Shown: positions 17,097-26,170 of the stretch, piece by piece | How the letters are laid out: every line of letters begins with the position of its first letter | Position numbering within the stretch: position 1 is the stretch's first letter | NCBI GenBank assembly: GCA_031386985.1 | Contig: JANNCV010000017.1 | Span: 9,988 to 73,987 of the forward strand | From: JANJUB01 sp031386985 | GTDB taxonomy: Bacteria > Armatimonadota > Fimbriimonadia > Fimbriimonadales > Fimbriimonadaceae | Direction: 5' to 3' | DNA: 64,000 bases | Translations under genes and position numbers: made by a program | Notes under the pieces: generated by a model | What the model saw: only the letters and a program-made list of their open reading frames with translations | Told to the model about the DNA's origin: nothing | Databases searched by the model: none

Positions 17097-18383
17097 TTAC
17101 TTCTTGATGTCTGAAGCAACAAAGTCCTTCGCGAACTTCTGCCAGTTTCCGGCGGCGTCTTTCTTTGTGATCTCGACAACGATGGCGCGCTTGTCAGGAT
17201 TACCGTTCATCCCTTTGAGGGTGATATCGCCCGATACGGCCTTGTAGTCCACCGTGTCTTCCAGCGCGTCCAAGATGCCCTTGGCTCCAACGGTTTTCGC
17301 GTTCTTCAATGCGTTGAGTGTTATCGCCATGGCATCATAACCAAGTGCTCCCATCGTTGTTCCGGGGTCTTTGCCGTTATGCTTGGCTCTCCATTTCTTC
17401 AAGAACTCGATAACTTGGGGTCGGTTGTCAGCGTTGTTGTAGTGATTGCAGAAATATCCGCCGATAATGGCATCGCCACCACTAGCTAGAATGAGATCGC
17501 TATCCCAGCCATCGCCTCCCATCACGGGAACCGTAATACCAGCCGCACGCGCCTGATTGACGATCGGCCCAACTTCTGTAAAGTAACCGCTTAGGAACAG
17601 GCCATCTGGATTCTCACCCTTTATCTCGGTTAGGTTGCCGCTGTAGTTCGAGTTTCCGCCCGCTCCGGAAGCGTAGAAGTGCTCTTTGACTTTTCCGCCA
17701 AGCTTTTCAAATGCCGTGATAAAGCTCTTGCTGAGTCCCTGAGAGTAGGGCAAGCTATTGTCGGTCATCACCGCGACGTTACGTAGATTCTTGTTGGCGT
17801 AAGCGAACTGGGCCATGACGGGGCCCTGAAAATCATCACTATAGCAAACTCGGAAAACGTGAGTTCCTTCGTTGCCAAGGTCGGTTCGAGTTGCGCCAAC
17901 GGCGACAACCGGAATCCCTTTAAGAAATGCCGACTTCGCCATTTGGATCGTGTTACCGCTGGAAACCTCACCAATCAAGGCAATAACGCCTTGAGACATC
18001 AATTTTTCGGTTGCGGTTTTAGCTTGGTCTGGCTTCGAAGCGCTATCGCCAAGAATCAACTCGACCTTCTTGCCGCCAAGACCGCCGGCCGCGTTGAACT
18101 CTTCAACCGCCAGCTTTGAGCCTTCGTAGCTGTCCTCACCCCAAGGTTTGTTGTCGCCAGTTACGCTACAAACCGTGCCGATTTTGATGGTATCACCTTC
18201 AGCCATAGGCCCTTCGCTAGGAGGTACCGGTCGTACGGCAGTTGTTCCGCCCGCAACCGGTGGTTTGGTGTTGTCTCCTTCTGTTTTAGGCGTGTCTCCG
18301 CCGCCGTTGCAACCCGTAAGGGCAGCACCGAGGACAAATGTCGAAACGAGTGTGAATGCAAGTGTTTTAATTGATGGTTTCAT
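17097..18383 (-). CDS. livK: Branched-chain amino acid ABC transporter substrate-binding lipoprotein
   Basis: A 428-residue type I periplasmic binding protein of the LivJ/LivK (Peripla_BP_6) family. The lipobox ALTGC is at about residue 25. A Gly/Thr/Pro-rich linker is followed by KIGTVCSVTGDNKPWGEDSYEG, the usual first strand, and later by GALGYDAMAITLNALKNA. It is the first gene of the liv operon. ATG is preceded by AGGTAGG. A TTCACA/TATTCT promoter and a palindrome overlapping the -35 box lie upstream. The ligand (Leu/Ile/Val or another small molecule) is not fixed by sequence. Confidence 0.93.
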   Translation of the reverse strand: MKPSIKTLAFTLVSTFVLGAALTGCNGGGDTPKTEGDNTKPPVAGGTTAVRPVPPSEGPMAEGDTIKIGTVCSVTGDNKPWGEDSYEGSKLAVEEFNAAGGLGGKKVELILGDSASKPDQAKTATEKLMSQGVIALIGEVSSGNTIQMAKSAFLKGIPVVAVGATRTDLGNEGTHVFRVCYSDDFQGPVMAQFAYANKNLRNVAVMTDNSLPYSQGLSKSFITAFEKLGGKVKEHFYASGAGGNSNYSGNLTEIKGENPDGLFLSGYFTEVGPIVNQARAAGITVPVMGGDGWDSDLILASGGDAIIGGYFCNHYNNADNRPQVIEFLKKWRAKHNGKDPGTTMGALGYDAMAITLNALKNAKTVGAKGILDALEDTVDYKAVSGDITLKGMNGNPDKRAIVVEITKKDAAGNWQKFAKDFVASDIKK

Positions 18384-18415
18384 TGTTTTCCTACCTGTTG
18401 AGTAAGTTTTCGTCT

Positions 18416-18443
18416 AGAATAGCAAACTATACCGGAATGTGAA
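18416..18443 (-). promoter_or_regulatory. Candidate liv operon promoter
   Basis: On the minus strand TTCACA (complement at 18438-18443) is followed after 16 bases by TATTCT (complement at 18416-18421). Transcription would start about 25 bases before the livK ATG. Confidence 0.5.
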
Positions 18444-18457
18444 GACGAATCTTCACA
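18438..18457. promoter_or_regulatory. Perfect palindrome overlapping the liv -35 box (candidate operator)
   Basis: TGTGAAGA (18438-18445) and TCTTCACA (18450-18457) form 8-base perfect arms around CGAA. The site covers the -35 box of the liv promoter and lies 30 bases before the divergent TPR gene, which fits a dimeric repressor or activator site. Confidence 0.5.
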
Positions 18458-18486
18458 CATAGCTGCCGCGTATACTTCTTAACGCC

Positions 18487-19329
18487 ATGTCAAACGAACA
18501 AGCCCAAGACTTTTTGAACCAAGCAACGACGTCCGTGCAAAATGGACAATTTGATCAGGCCCTTTCTTTGGCCGATCAATGTTTGGCTCTTGATCCATCA
18601 AATGGCGACGCGTACTTGCTACGAGGCATTGCGCTTTCTCAAACAAAACAACCAGATTTAGCCCAGGCGTCGTTCCGGGCGGCGGCTGATTTAATGCCCA
18701 ATTCTCCCAAACCGCTCTTTAATTTGGCGGTTCATCACTACGGAGTGGGACAGAAGCGGGAAGCGTACGATTTGGCGAACGCAGCATTGCAGCTTGATCC
18801 GAGCCACGCCCAAGCCCGCGACCTTTCTGCGAGGCTCCAGCAAGAGCTTGGAATACCAAATCCCGGCATTCCAACGGGTCCTAATCCTGAAGGCTTCCAA
18901 GCCCAGAACCCTTATGCTCAAGGCGCAAATTATTACCGACCGGGTTATGAGAGCCAAGGCGGGCAGGTTCACAGTGTCGGATTCGTTGAGAAAATGGGGG
19001 CAAACTGGGATAAGTTCGGGCTCGTTATCTGTGGTGTGAGTTTGCTCCTCACGCTTATCGGTTTAAAGGACATTGTCACAGTTGTTAACGGTGTGATGGC
19101 CGCATTTCAGGGCGGAGAGCAATTTAAGCCACCTCCCCCGACTGCTTTCTCCATTTTCAAAAACATTCTTGGCTGGATCACTTCGCTCAGCGCCTTGTTT
19201 TGGGTGGTTTCCGATATCGCCGATCGGCGAGGAAACTGGCTATGGCTGCTCGGATTCATTTGTTGTGGATGTTGCGCTCCTTTCCAGTTTGTTTATTATT
19301 ACTTCACACGTCGGAACACTGAGGCGTAG
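18487..19329 (+). CDS. TPR-repeat membrane protein
   Basis: The 280-residue protein starts with three tetratricopeptide repeats (about 5-120; for example GQFDQALSLADQCLALDPSN and REAYDLANAALQLDPSHAQA). A Pro/Gly/Asn-rich linker (about 125-160) follows, then two or three membrane segments: LVICGVSLLLTLIGL, LGWITSLSALFWVVSD and the Cys-containing WLWLLGFICCGCCAPFQF. It is probably a cytoplasmic TPR domain tethered to the inner membrane. TATACT lies 10 bases before the ATG and no Shine-Dalgarno is seen. It diverges from the liv operon. Partner unknown. Confidence 0.8.
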   Translation: MSNEQAQDFLNQATTSVQNGQFDQALSLADQCLALDPSNGDAYLLRGIALSQTKQPDLAQASFRAAADLMPNSPKPLFNLAVHHYGVGQKREAYDLANAALQLDPSHAQARDLSARLQQELGIPNPGIPTGPNPEGFQAQNPYAQGANYYRPGYESQGGQVHSVGFVEKMGANWDKFGLVICGVSLLLTLIGLKDIVTVVNGVMAAFQGGEQFKPPPPTAFSIFKNILGWITSLSALFWVVSDIADRRGNWLWLLGFICCGCCAPFQFVYYYFTRRNTEA

Positions 19330-19348
19330 AATAAGAGTCACGTTTAAC

Positions 19349-20503
19349 ATGATTACTTCTCTGTTGTTGTTATCGTCGCTGCAGGTAGCGACTATTGAGG
19401 TGCCCTTCAAAATGGGTCCTCACGCCATGATTGTTGATGCGACTATCAACGACCGAAAACTTTCCTTCATGTTTGATACTGGCTTCGGTGGCGATTTTGT
19501 TGTGGATAATAACATCAGCCTAGGAAAACCGACGGGCAAGATGATTTTGCGTGATTTTGTCGGGGAATTCGAGACGGAAACGGTTGCGCTGAAGTCGGTC
19601 AAGCTCGGTGATCGAGTCATCAAGGGCGACCACGAAGCCGTGATGCAACCCGGCGATTACAGCTTCTCTTACAATACGCACTGCGACGGAATTATGGGTT
19701 TCAGCATCATCAAAGCCGACGTAACCGAAATCAATTTCCAGAAATCAAAATTCATATTCCATCCCAAGAGCTATGACATCAGCAAGAGAGTTCCCGATGG
19801 CAAGACAACCTTCCTTCTTAAGATGCTCCCCATCGGCCAAAGCTCCGTTGAGATCGAAGTTGTTGCTCCAAACGGCAAGAAACTCGCCTTAGCGCTAGAC
19901 ACGGGAAACGCCTTTTATGCTACGACTCACCGCGATGTTCTTGAGCGGGTTGGCTTGTGGTTGCCTGAGCAAAAGGTTCGCTTCATGTCAAGCAGCTTTG
20001 TCGCATCGGGGCCAGTTGATAGTTGGACTAAGAAGCTGAATGATATGACCATCTTTGGCGTTAAAGTCCCGACGAGCTACTGGGATATCATTGACCTTCC
20101 TTCGAGTTCCGCCGATGGCGATGGAACGGTCGGCTTCCAATTCTTAAAGAATTTCAATGTTACGATAGACTTTGAGCGCCGCCGGGTGTGGATGGAGAAC
20201 TTCACCGGAACTGTCGCTAATGAAGCCGAAGGCGAAACCGGAATCATCGCAAATTACCACGAGGGATCGCAACGGGTACGCGTTTACCGAGTCTCACCCG
20301 AAAGCCCGGCCCTGGCCGCGGGCATTAAGGTGGGCGATTCGATCCTCAGCATTGACGGCAAGGAACTAATCGGTGCGCTTGGTTATCAAGAGATTAGCGA
20401 AATGATGGAAGGCAAAGTCGGCACCAGTGTGGCGATTTCTATTTCTTCGGGCGGAGAAGTTAAGCGCCATCAGCTGGAGCGTAAAGCTTTAGTCAACGAT
20501 TAG
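19349..20503 (+). CDS. Two-lobed retropepsin-like aspartic protease with C-terminal PDZ domain
   Basis: The 384-residue protein carries two aspartic-protease half-sites in one chain: FDTGFGG (Asp43) and LDTGNAF (Asp184). Each is followed by the lobe-ending motif, DGIMGFSIIKADVTEINF and DGTVGFQFLKNFNVTIDF. This duplication resembles a pepsin-type single-chain dimer built from retropepsin-like halves. A PDZ domain follows (about 290-375, containing SPALAAGIKVGDSILSIDG), suggesting substrate recruitment. The N-terminus (MITSLLLLSSLQVAT) may be a short signal peptide. I chose the ATG at 19349, because an earlier in-frame start would overlap the TPR gene deeply. Likely periplasmic. Confidence 0.82.
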   Translation: MITSLLLLSSLQVATIEVPFKMGPHAMIVDATINDRKLSFMFDTGFGGDFVVDNNISLGKPTGKMILRDFVGEFETETVALKSVKLGDRVIKGDHEAVMQPGDYSFSYNTHCDGIMGFSIIKADVTEINFQKSKFIFHPKSYDISKRVPDGKTTFLLKMLPIGQSSVEIEVVAPNGKKLALALDTGNAFYATTHRDVLERVGLWLPEQKVRFMSSSFVASGPVDSWTKKLNDMTIFGVKVPTSYWDIIDLPSSSADGDGTVGFQFLKNFNVTIDFERRRVWMENFTGTVANEAEGETGIIANYHEGSQRVRVYRVSPESPALAAGIKVGDSILSIDGKELIGALGYQEISEMMEGKVGTSVAISISSGGEVKRHQLERKALVND

Positions 20504-20975
20504 GCTTGATCGTTCTTACAACCCAAACTGTGACTTGAGTTTCGATCCCCGCGGGCACGAATGGCGGCAAGCCTCGTCCTTCATTTAGGTCAGCGGGCAG
20601 AAGAGTAGCCTTTCGCACACCGCCTTGATGCATACCCTTAAGTAGCCGATCAAGGTAGCCGATGCCATCAGGTTTGGCGGCAACGATGATGCTCAGTCCA
20701 CGCTTTCGAGTGTTGATCAGCTCCTTGCCTCCGGAGTCGGCCACAACCAAGTGAATTTCCACAAGCTGATCAGGTTGAATGAGAGGACCATGGCCAATCG
20801 CAATATCTGAACCAAACTGGACCGGTTTTGGCTCAACTTTGGCTGGAGTTAGAGCTTTAACGGGGGCAATAACGACGGGCTTCTTTTCGGGCGGCTTTTC
20901 GACGGGCTTCTCTGGAGCAGGCGCAACCAAAAATGGCAACAGAACGGCAAACGCCCAAAGTTGGTCTTTCAGCAC
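20493..20975 (-). CDS. Secreted FKBP-like peptidyl-prolyl isomerase domain protein
   Basis: The 160-residue protein has a signal peptide (MLKDQLWAFAVLLPFLVAPA), then a Pro/Lys/Val-rich spacer (about 20-55), then about 95 residues resembling an FKBP domain: strand QLVEIHLVVADSGGKELINT, GYLDRLLKGMHQGGVRKATLLPADL and GIETQVTVWVV. These correspond to the FKBP G-MK-G-x-R-x-L-I-P and final strand motifs. Several active-site aromatics of classical FKBPs are missing, so isomerase activity is doubtful. Its 3' end overlaps the protease gene convergently by 11 bases. Confidence 0.6.
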   Translation of the reverse strand: MLKDQLWAFAVLLPFLVAPAPEKPVEKPPEKKPVVIAPVKALTPAKVEPKPVQFGSDIAIGHGPLIQPDQLVEIHLVVADSGGKELINTRKRGLSIIVAAKPDGIGYLDRLLKGMHQGGVRKATLLPADLNEGRGLPPFVPAGIETQVTVWVVRTIKPNR

Positions 20976-20990
20976 GAGCCAAGTATACGC

Positions 20991-21848
20991 TTACGCGGCG
21001 ATTTGGATTTGGAAAGCTTGCTGGGCCTTCATAACTTCCTGGACCATAACCACACCGATTACGTCAAGTTGTTCGGGGGTCAAACTCAGGGCTGTCAGCG
21101 CGTAGTCATTAAGCTCTTGAACTCCGGTATAGTGGTTTTGCAGGCCAGCCTGATGAGCCAACGTGTTCGCGAGGGCAATCATGCACGTTAGGTCTTGAGT
21201 TTGGTCATCCTCTTCCGGAGTATGGTGGAACGTGATCGCATTGCTGATCGCTTTACTAAGGCCCCATTGTTCGGCAAGCAAGCCACCAACCTGAGCGTGA
21301 TTGAACCCCAGAACCTCATTTTCGGCCTCATGCATCGGAATCCGGCTTTCTTTGCAGAGCTTAATCGCACGGTCGAAATCTGCGGGGATAAATCGGTCCA
21401 GAACCAACATTCCCACGTCGTGCATGATGCCCGCGAGGTACATTTCTTCGGATTTCTGGGGCATCAGCATCTTGCAAACAACGCGGCTCGTGATGCCGAC
21501 CCCGAGGCTATGGCTCCAAAAGTTCGTTCGCTGGAACAATGCCGATTGAGTTCGGCCGGAAACCATCTGCTGATAAGCGATTGAAACGACCAGCGAGCGA
21601 ACGGTGTTCAAGCCCAAAACTGATACTGCCCGTGAGATCGAGTTTACATTTGCCGTCCCGTAATAAGAAGAATTAGCAACCCGCAGGACCTTTGTGGCGA
21701 GTGCCATGTCGCGTTCAATTGCGCGCTCCAAGTCTTTCGCACTTGAGCGAGGGTCGTCAACTAGCTTAAGAACCGCCGTAGCGACCTGGGGTAACACCGG
21801 CAAGTTCTCGTTACGACGGACGCGCAGGGCAAGGCTTTCAAAGTCCAT
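20991..21848 (-). CDS. HDOD-domain signalling protein
   Basis: The 285-residue protein is essentially one HDOD domain. It opens LPVLPQVATAVLKLVDDPRS, then RDMALATKVLRVANSSYYG and SISRAVSVLGLNTVRSLV, the conserved first half. AGIMHDVGMLVLDR and the later GGLLAEQWGLSKAISNAI complete the fold. HDOD proteins are usually adaptors in regulation of motility or stress; the domain lacks the full HD phosphohydrolase set. No fused output domain is present. It is a single gene with 15 bases to the FKBP-like gene on the same strand. Confidence 0.9.
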   Translation of the reverse strand: MDFESLALRVRRNENLPVLPQVATAVLKLVDDPRSSAKDLERAIERDMALATKVLRVANSSYYGTANVNSISRAVSVLGLNTVRSLVVSIAYQQMVSGRTQSALFQRTNFWSHSLGVGITSRVVCKMLMPQKSEEMYLAGIMHDVGMLVLDRFIPADFDRAIKLCKESRIPMHEAENEVLGFNHAQVGGLLAEQWGLSKAISNAITFHHTPEEDDQTQDLTCMIALANTLAHQAGLQNHYTGVQELNDYALTALSLTPEQLDVIGVVMVQEVMKAQQAFQIQIAA

Positions 21849-21893
21849 TGACTGTATTTTCGGCTTGATTGGGGCTCGTCTTCAGGTCGCAAG

Positions 21894-24206
21894 CTATCGC
21901 CATGTACTTTCGCCGGGATTTGAACCTATTCCCCAGTATCCGGCGCCCAACACTCCGGGATACCCTTCTGCCACTACTGAAGGCTTAAAGACAACCCAGT
22001 CGGGATAGCCAACGCCCGAAACAAAGAGGGGAAGTCGCTCGGTGGCTCGCATCGCGGCAAGATCGGTTCCACCGACGCAAACGATGGATCGCCCCCTGTC
22101 ATCGAACCAGAAAATTGAGCCGAATGAGCCTTCCAGCGTTTTCTCTGTTGTCTTAATTTGGTTTGGTTCAAGCTTGATCGGAGCTTTGGTTGACCAAAGG
22201 CGATTGATTTTGGCATTGCCATAGAGAACCCAGGTTCCTTTTTCTCCGTTGCGGATCACATCAACGGCAGATAGGACTTTGACTCCACCGTTGCCTCGAT
22301 ACCAGAACTGCTCAGCATCGTAGCGGGCTTTAGCGAGCATCCAAGCATTCTCTTCGGCGGTTCCCTTGGTGTCATAGATAAAGACCATGTTGTTTCGCAT
22401 GACTTCTTTGATGGGGCCCCGTTGGCTGCCATTTGTTGCTAAAACATCCTTTCGCAGCGCAAGCTGCCACTGACCTTGTGACTTCAAGAGAACCGTATCA
22501 ACCATTTTTGCGAGGTTGCCTATGTCGCCGCCGCCAGTAACAGTCGTGATGAATCCGTCAACAACTTTGAACCCGTCTGGCACTTCCATGGCAAAGACAT
22601 TTTCAGTTGTGATCTGCGAGCCCCTAACCGTAATCTTTGAGGGCTTCATCCGATTCTCCTGGGCCAAAATCTTGAACCCCTCCGGTCCCGCCGAGATCGC
22701 CGGATTCAGAGTTGTAAAGGACCAACTGTAAGACCCCTCATTCTTTGCCTTTCCAAACATCTCAAAAATCGGCGGCCAATCCACGCAATCCGCGCCCGGA
22801 GACTTATCGCCATCCCACCAGTGTCCAGCCCCCGGCTGCTCGAAATAGCCCACGTTGATCCCCATCTTTGCTAAATCATCCCGCATTCCCCGCGCCTCGG
22901 AAACAGGCACATTATCGTCCGCATCTCCGTGCAACACATAGATCGGTTTGTTGCGGTAGTTCTCAAAAAGCAGATCGGTTAGGGAAGGGTTTGAAGCACG
23001 ATTCACGAGGTCAACCAAGGCATCACCAGTTTCCTTTGGTTTGCCGCCATACGTGAAAAAACTGCGCCAGCCCGCACTTGGGGCGATGGCGTTAAAGACT
23101 TGCGGGAAATGGGCACCGAGGTGCCACGCACCGTGCCCTCCCATCGAGTGCCCGGTAACGCTGATGCGCGAGCGGTCTATCTTGAATCGTTTCGCTGCAT
23201 CTTCAAGCACTTCCAGCGCATCCATACGCCCCCACTCCTCCCAATCGAACCCGTAGGGTCGCCGATTGGTTGGAGCGACAATCCAGCACCAGGGCTTCGG
23301 CGAGTAAGCTTCGGCTTGGCCCAGCCCTTCTACGCTCGCGCCATGAACGGTGAGGACCATCGCGTTCGCTTTCAAGTCGGTTGGGGGCACCACCCCGTAA
23401 TACTGCACGCTGCCGTCAATATCGCTGATAAACGTGTTCTTGCGAGTTTCGTGAGGCGTCCGGTGGCGGATGCTGACCGTTGCGCTGTCTAGCGATGAAC
23501 TTCCTTTCCTTATGGTGATAACCAGATCAGTCTTTTCCCCTGAACTGGCGGCCGCCTTAAAGCTGATGGGCACCTTTCGCGCTTCCAGAGCGCACATCGC
23601 CCCGATTTCGCCGCTTGAGACGACCTTCCCTGCCAGAGAAACTTCCCAGCGGAGATCGCTCACCCTGGCGTTTTCTTGATTGAGAGCGATCAAACCCACG
23701 TAATACTCGCGCGAGACTCCATCCGCCAAAAGATCGGGCGTCGTGATGTCGGCGGGGTTCCACGCGGCAGACTTGGAAACGGGAATGAGTTCGGCGTTGA
23801 GTCGTCCCCGCCCGTTTGCGAAAAGAAACTCATTGCGCCCTTTCTTGAGATAAACGGGCAAACGTCCGTATCCAAAGCCATAAGGATCGCCCATTCGTGG
23901 CTCCCCGTTCACATAAACCATTCCGTGGCCCGTCGCATGAAGAACGGCGACGCCGGCAGTTGGCCAATCTACCGTGGCAAAAGAGTAGCCCCGAAGCCCT
24001 TCAAACCATCCGTCCGCATTCGCTGCCTTCGCCGTCCAAGTTTGCTCTCCAACTTTCGAACCGGTGACGGGCGCAACGAATGAATCCGAAGCCACCGCCG
24101 AAGCCACCAGATCGGTAGGGAAGGGAATGCGCCCGCCGCGGCCAACCGCCCCAACCGTCACAACATCGCGAATCACAACTGGCAGAAGGGCGGCAAGCAA
24201 AAGCAT
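21894..24206 (-). CDS. Secreted prolyl-oligopeptidase-like alpha/beta hydrolase (esterase/peptidase)
   Basis: The 770-residue protein has a weak N-terminal signal (MLLLAALLPVVIRDVVTVGAV) and an N-terminal beta-rich region (about 30-260). A hydrolase domain with a full triad follows: nucleophile Ser in VTGHSMGGHGAWH, Asp in VLHGDADDNVP and His in GAGHWWDGD. The C-terminal 200 residues form another beta-rich region (for example KITVRGSQITTENVFAMEVP). Similar proteins are annotated as esterases or phospholipase/carboxylesterases with flanking domains. The substrate is unknown. It is 9 bases downstream of the RluB-type gene on the same strand. Confidence 0.85.
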   Translation of the reverse strand: MLLLAALLPVVIRDVVTVGAVGRGGRIPFPTDLVASAVASDSFVAPVTGSKVGEQTWTAKAANADGWFEGLRGYSFATVDWPTAGVAVLHATGHGMVYVNGEPRMGDPYGFGYGRLPVYLKKGRNEFLFANGRGRLNAELIPVSKSAAWNPADITTPDLLADGVSREYYVGLIALNQENARVSDLRWEVSLAGKVVSSGEIGAMCALEARKVPISFKAAASSGEKTDLVITIRKGSSSLDSATVSIRHRTPHETRKNTFISDIDGSVQYYGVVPPTDLKANAMVLTVHGASVEGLGQAEAYSPKPWCWIVAPTNRRPYGFDWEEWGRMDALEVLEDAAKRFKIDRSRISVTGHSMGGHGAWHLGAHFPQVFNAIAPSAGWRSFFTYGGKPKETGDALVDLVNRASNPSLTDLLFENYRNKPIYVLHGDADDNVPVSEARGMRDDLAKMGINVGYFEQPGAGHWWDGDKSPGADCVDWPPIFEMFGKAKNEGSYSWSFTTLNPAISAGPEGFKILAQENRMKPSKITVRGSQITTENVFAMEVPDGFKVVDGFITTVTGGGDIGNLAKMVDTVLLKSQGQWQLALRKDVLATNGSQRGPIKEVMRNNMVFIYDTKGTAEENAWMLAKARYDAEQFWYRGNGGVKVLSAVDVIRNGEKGTWVLYGNAKINRLWSTKAPIKLEPNQIKTTEKTLEGSFGSIFWFDDRGRSIVCVGGTDLAAMRATERLPLFVSGVGYPDWVVFKPSVVAEGYPGVLGAGYWGIGSNPGESTWR

Positions 24207-24215
24207 GCCAACAGT

Positions 24216-24947
24216 TTAAGCCAAACCGACGGATTTGCGCAGAGCCGCTAGCTCAACTTGGCTGAGCATTCGGCACGAACCCCGGGGCATCTTGTAAAGG
24301 CGGAGCGTGCCAATTCTGACTCGTTTCAGACTCGTCACGGGGTGGCCTACGACTTCGCACATCTGGCGAATCTGTCGCTTTCGGCCCTCAAAAATCGTAA
24401 TTCTGAGCAACGTTGTGTCACTGCCTTTTTGCCGGGGCAGCTCTACTTGGGCAGGAGCGGTCATTCCATCTTCGATGTGAACGCCCTTTCGTAGTCGTTC
24501 GACGGCGTGATCCGATGGGCGACCCATTACAACCACCTCGTACTCTTTATCAACTTTGTGCCGCGGGTGGGTTAGACGTTGGGCCAGTTCGCCGTCATTC
24601 GTGAATATGATCAGGCCCTCGGAGTCCATATCCAAGCGCCCAACGGGCTTCAGTTGAACGCCCATATCGGGGAGCAAGTTTTTAACCGTCGGGCGCCCCT
24701 GCGGATCGCTCAAACTTGTGACAATACCGATGGGCTTGTTCATGATAAGGGTGTATGACTTCGCCCGCCCGATTACCTTGCCATCAACGTGAATTTCATC
24801 TTGATCGCTCACGACAACACCCATTTGGGTGACCATCTCACCATTGACCATTACTCTCCCCTCGGAAATCATGGTTTCGGCGGTGCGGCGGCTACAGATA
24901 CCGGAAGCCGCAATTCTCTTGTGCAATCGCTCAGTTATGGTTTTCAT
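24216..24947 (-). CDS. RsuA/RluB-family pseudouridine synthase
   Basis: The 243-residue protein has an N-terminal S4 RNA-binding domain (LHKRIAASGICSRRTAETMI, VMVNGEMVTQMG) and a catalytic domain. The active-site Asp lies in VGRLDMDSEGLIIFTNDG (about residue 103). KVDKEYEVVV and the C-terminal EGRKRQIRQMCEVVGHPV are typical of RluB/RluE/RluF. It probably isomerises a uridine in 23S or 16S rRNA; the exact site cannot be assigned. Its start overlaps the 3' end of the upstream carboxypeptidase gene by 17 bases. Confidence 0.94.
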   Translation of the reverse strand: MKTITERLHKRIAASGICSRRTAETMISEGRVMVNGEMVTQMGVVVSDQDEIHVDGKVIGRAKSYTLIMNKPIGIVTSLSDPQGRPTVKNLLPDMGVQLKPVGRLDMDSEGLIIFTNDGELAQRLTHPRHKVDKEYEVVVMGRPSDHAVERLRKGVHIEDGMTAPAQVELPRQKGSDTTLLRITIFEGRKRQIRQMCEVVGHPVTSLKRVRIGTLRLYKMPRGSCRMLSQVELAALRKSVGLA

Positions 24948-26073
24948 AAATCTTATTTCTCTTACGCCGAATCAGAGCGTAACCACCGAGGAAGAACGCT
25001 CCGAACACGCCGGTGACGACGCTGCTCGGGAACTTCTTCCCAACCCGCTCTTTTGCAATGAGTTGAATCGCAGGTGCGCCCTCATACTTAGCGGTTCCAA
25101 CGATTTGCCCCTTCTCAATCGGAGCGGCAAGCTGGTTTAGTTTCAATACCGGACGCTCCGGCGAATCCTTGCGGACAACTCCCGCAAGCTCGGTTGCGGC
25201 CACGGCCTCAATGGTTTCCATTGCACCGTTCTCAACTTTAACCGAAGTCACCGAGTCACCTTGTTTCACGTAAGTTCCGAACTGGTAATATTTGAACCCC
25301 CAGTCTATCAGAGCCTTGGTGTCAAGGTTTCGGTCTTCGGCGTGAAGCACAACAGAAATAAGCCGCATCCCATCCCGGGTGGCGCTTGCTACTAGGCACC
25401 TACCGGCGGGTTTGGTGAAACCGGTTTTGATGCCATCATAGGTTAGATCGGCGGTGAGCATTTCATTGTGACTCTCTACGAGCAAGTCCTTTTGGTTCAT
25501 GCTCCGGGTCAACCACCAGGTGGGGGTTCTAACGACTTCTCTTAGCAGGGGGTATGACATCGCGCGGCGCGCAATGAGCGAAAGATCGCGAGCCGTGGTG
25601 TAGTGATTAGCATCATGCAATCCGTGCGGGTTCCTAAAACTGGTGCTAGTACAACCAAACTCCTTTGCTCTTTTTGTCATCAATTGCCCGAATGCCGCTA
25701 CCGACCCGGAGATGTGATGCGCCGCTGCCACGGCTCCGTCATTTGCACTTCGCAACATTAGCCCGTATAGAAGGTTTTTCATGCTGATTTGCTCACCCGG
25801 TTGTAGGTGCATGCTCGAAGGCTTAACCGACTTGACTGTGGATGGAGCGGTAATCATGGCATCGGGGCCAATTTGCTCAAGCATAAGAATCGCGGTCATT
25901 ATTTTGGTGGTGCTGGCGGGATAGCATCTTTGGTCTGCATTCTTCGACCAAAGAACACGGCCGGTGGTCTCTTCGACGAGAATTGCACTGATACAGCCGA
26001 GCTTCGGACCATCGGGCGCACCGAACGAGAATCCGCTAAAAGCCAAGACCGAAACAGCACATAGGGCTCGCAT
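24931..26073 (-). CDS. D-alanyl-D-alanine carboxypeptidase (DacA/DacF type PBP)
   Basis: A 380-residue low-molecular-mass penicillin-binding protein that trims pentapeptide stems. The three active-site motifs are visible: SxxK in YPASTTKIMTA (Ser about 52), SxN in LRSANDGAVAA and KTG in DGIKTGFTKPAG. A signal peptide (MRALCAVSVLAFSGFSFGA) precedes them. A C-terminal beta domain and a final hydrophobic anchor (VVTGVFGAFFLGGYALIRRKR) place it on the outer face of the inner membrane. It overlaps the downstream pseudouridine synthase gene, so the two are co-transcribed. Confidence 0.95.
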   Translation of the reverse strand: MRALCAVSVLAFSGFSFGAPDGPKLGCISAILVEETTGRVLWSKNADQRCYPASTTKIMTAILMLEQIGPDAMITAPSTVKSVKPSSMHLQPGEQISMKNLLYGLMLRSANDGAVAAAHHISGSVAAFGQLMTKRAKEFGCTSTSFRNPHGLHDANHYTTARDLSLIARRAMSYPLLREVVRTPTWWLTRSMNQKDLLVESHNEMLTADLTYDGIKTGFTKPAGRCLVASATRDGMRLISVVLHAEDRNLDTKALIDWGFKYYQFGTYVKQGDSVTSVKVENGAMETIEAVAATELAGVVRKDSPERPVLKLNQLAAPIEKGQIVGTAKYEGAPAIQLIAKERVGKKFPSSVVTGVFGAFFLGGYALIRRKRNKIYENHN

Positions 26074-26114
26074 GGGTTGGTTAGAGTCTACCGCGCCTTA
26101 ACAACTGCACCCGA

Positions 26115-26147
26115 AAAAGACAGGGCCACCAGTTTCCTAGTGGCCCA
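26115..26147 (-). terminator. Rho-independent terminator after the CBM9-like gene
   Basis: On the minus strand a 7-bp GC stem (26147-26141 with 26130-26124) is followed by TGTCTTTTT. It lies between the stop at 26171 and the start of the carboxypeptidase gene, separating the two transcripts. Confidence 0.8.
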
Positions 26148-26170
26148 TCTGAGGAGGATTTGAGTGTTGT

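Noticed and set aside
21905..21935. T-arm-like sequence (GGTTCAAATCC on the minus strand)
   Set aside because: It lies inside the 3' end of the esterase gene, encoding GSNPGE. No acceptor, D or anticodon arms can be folded around it.
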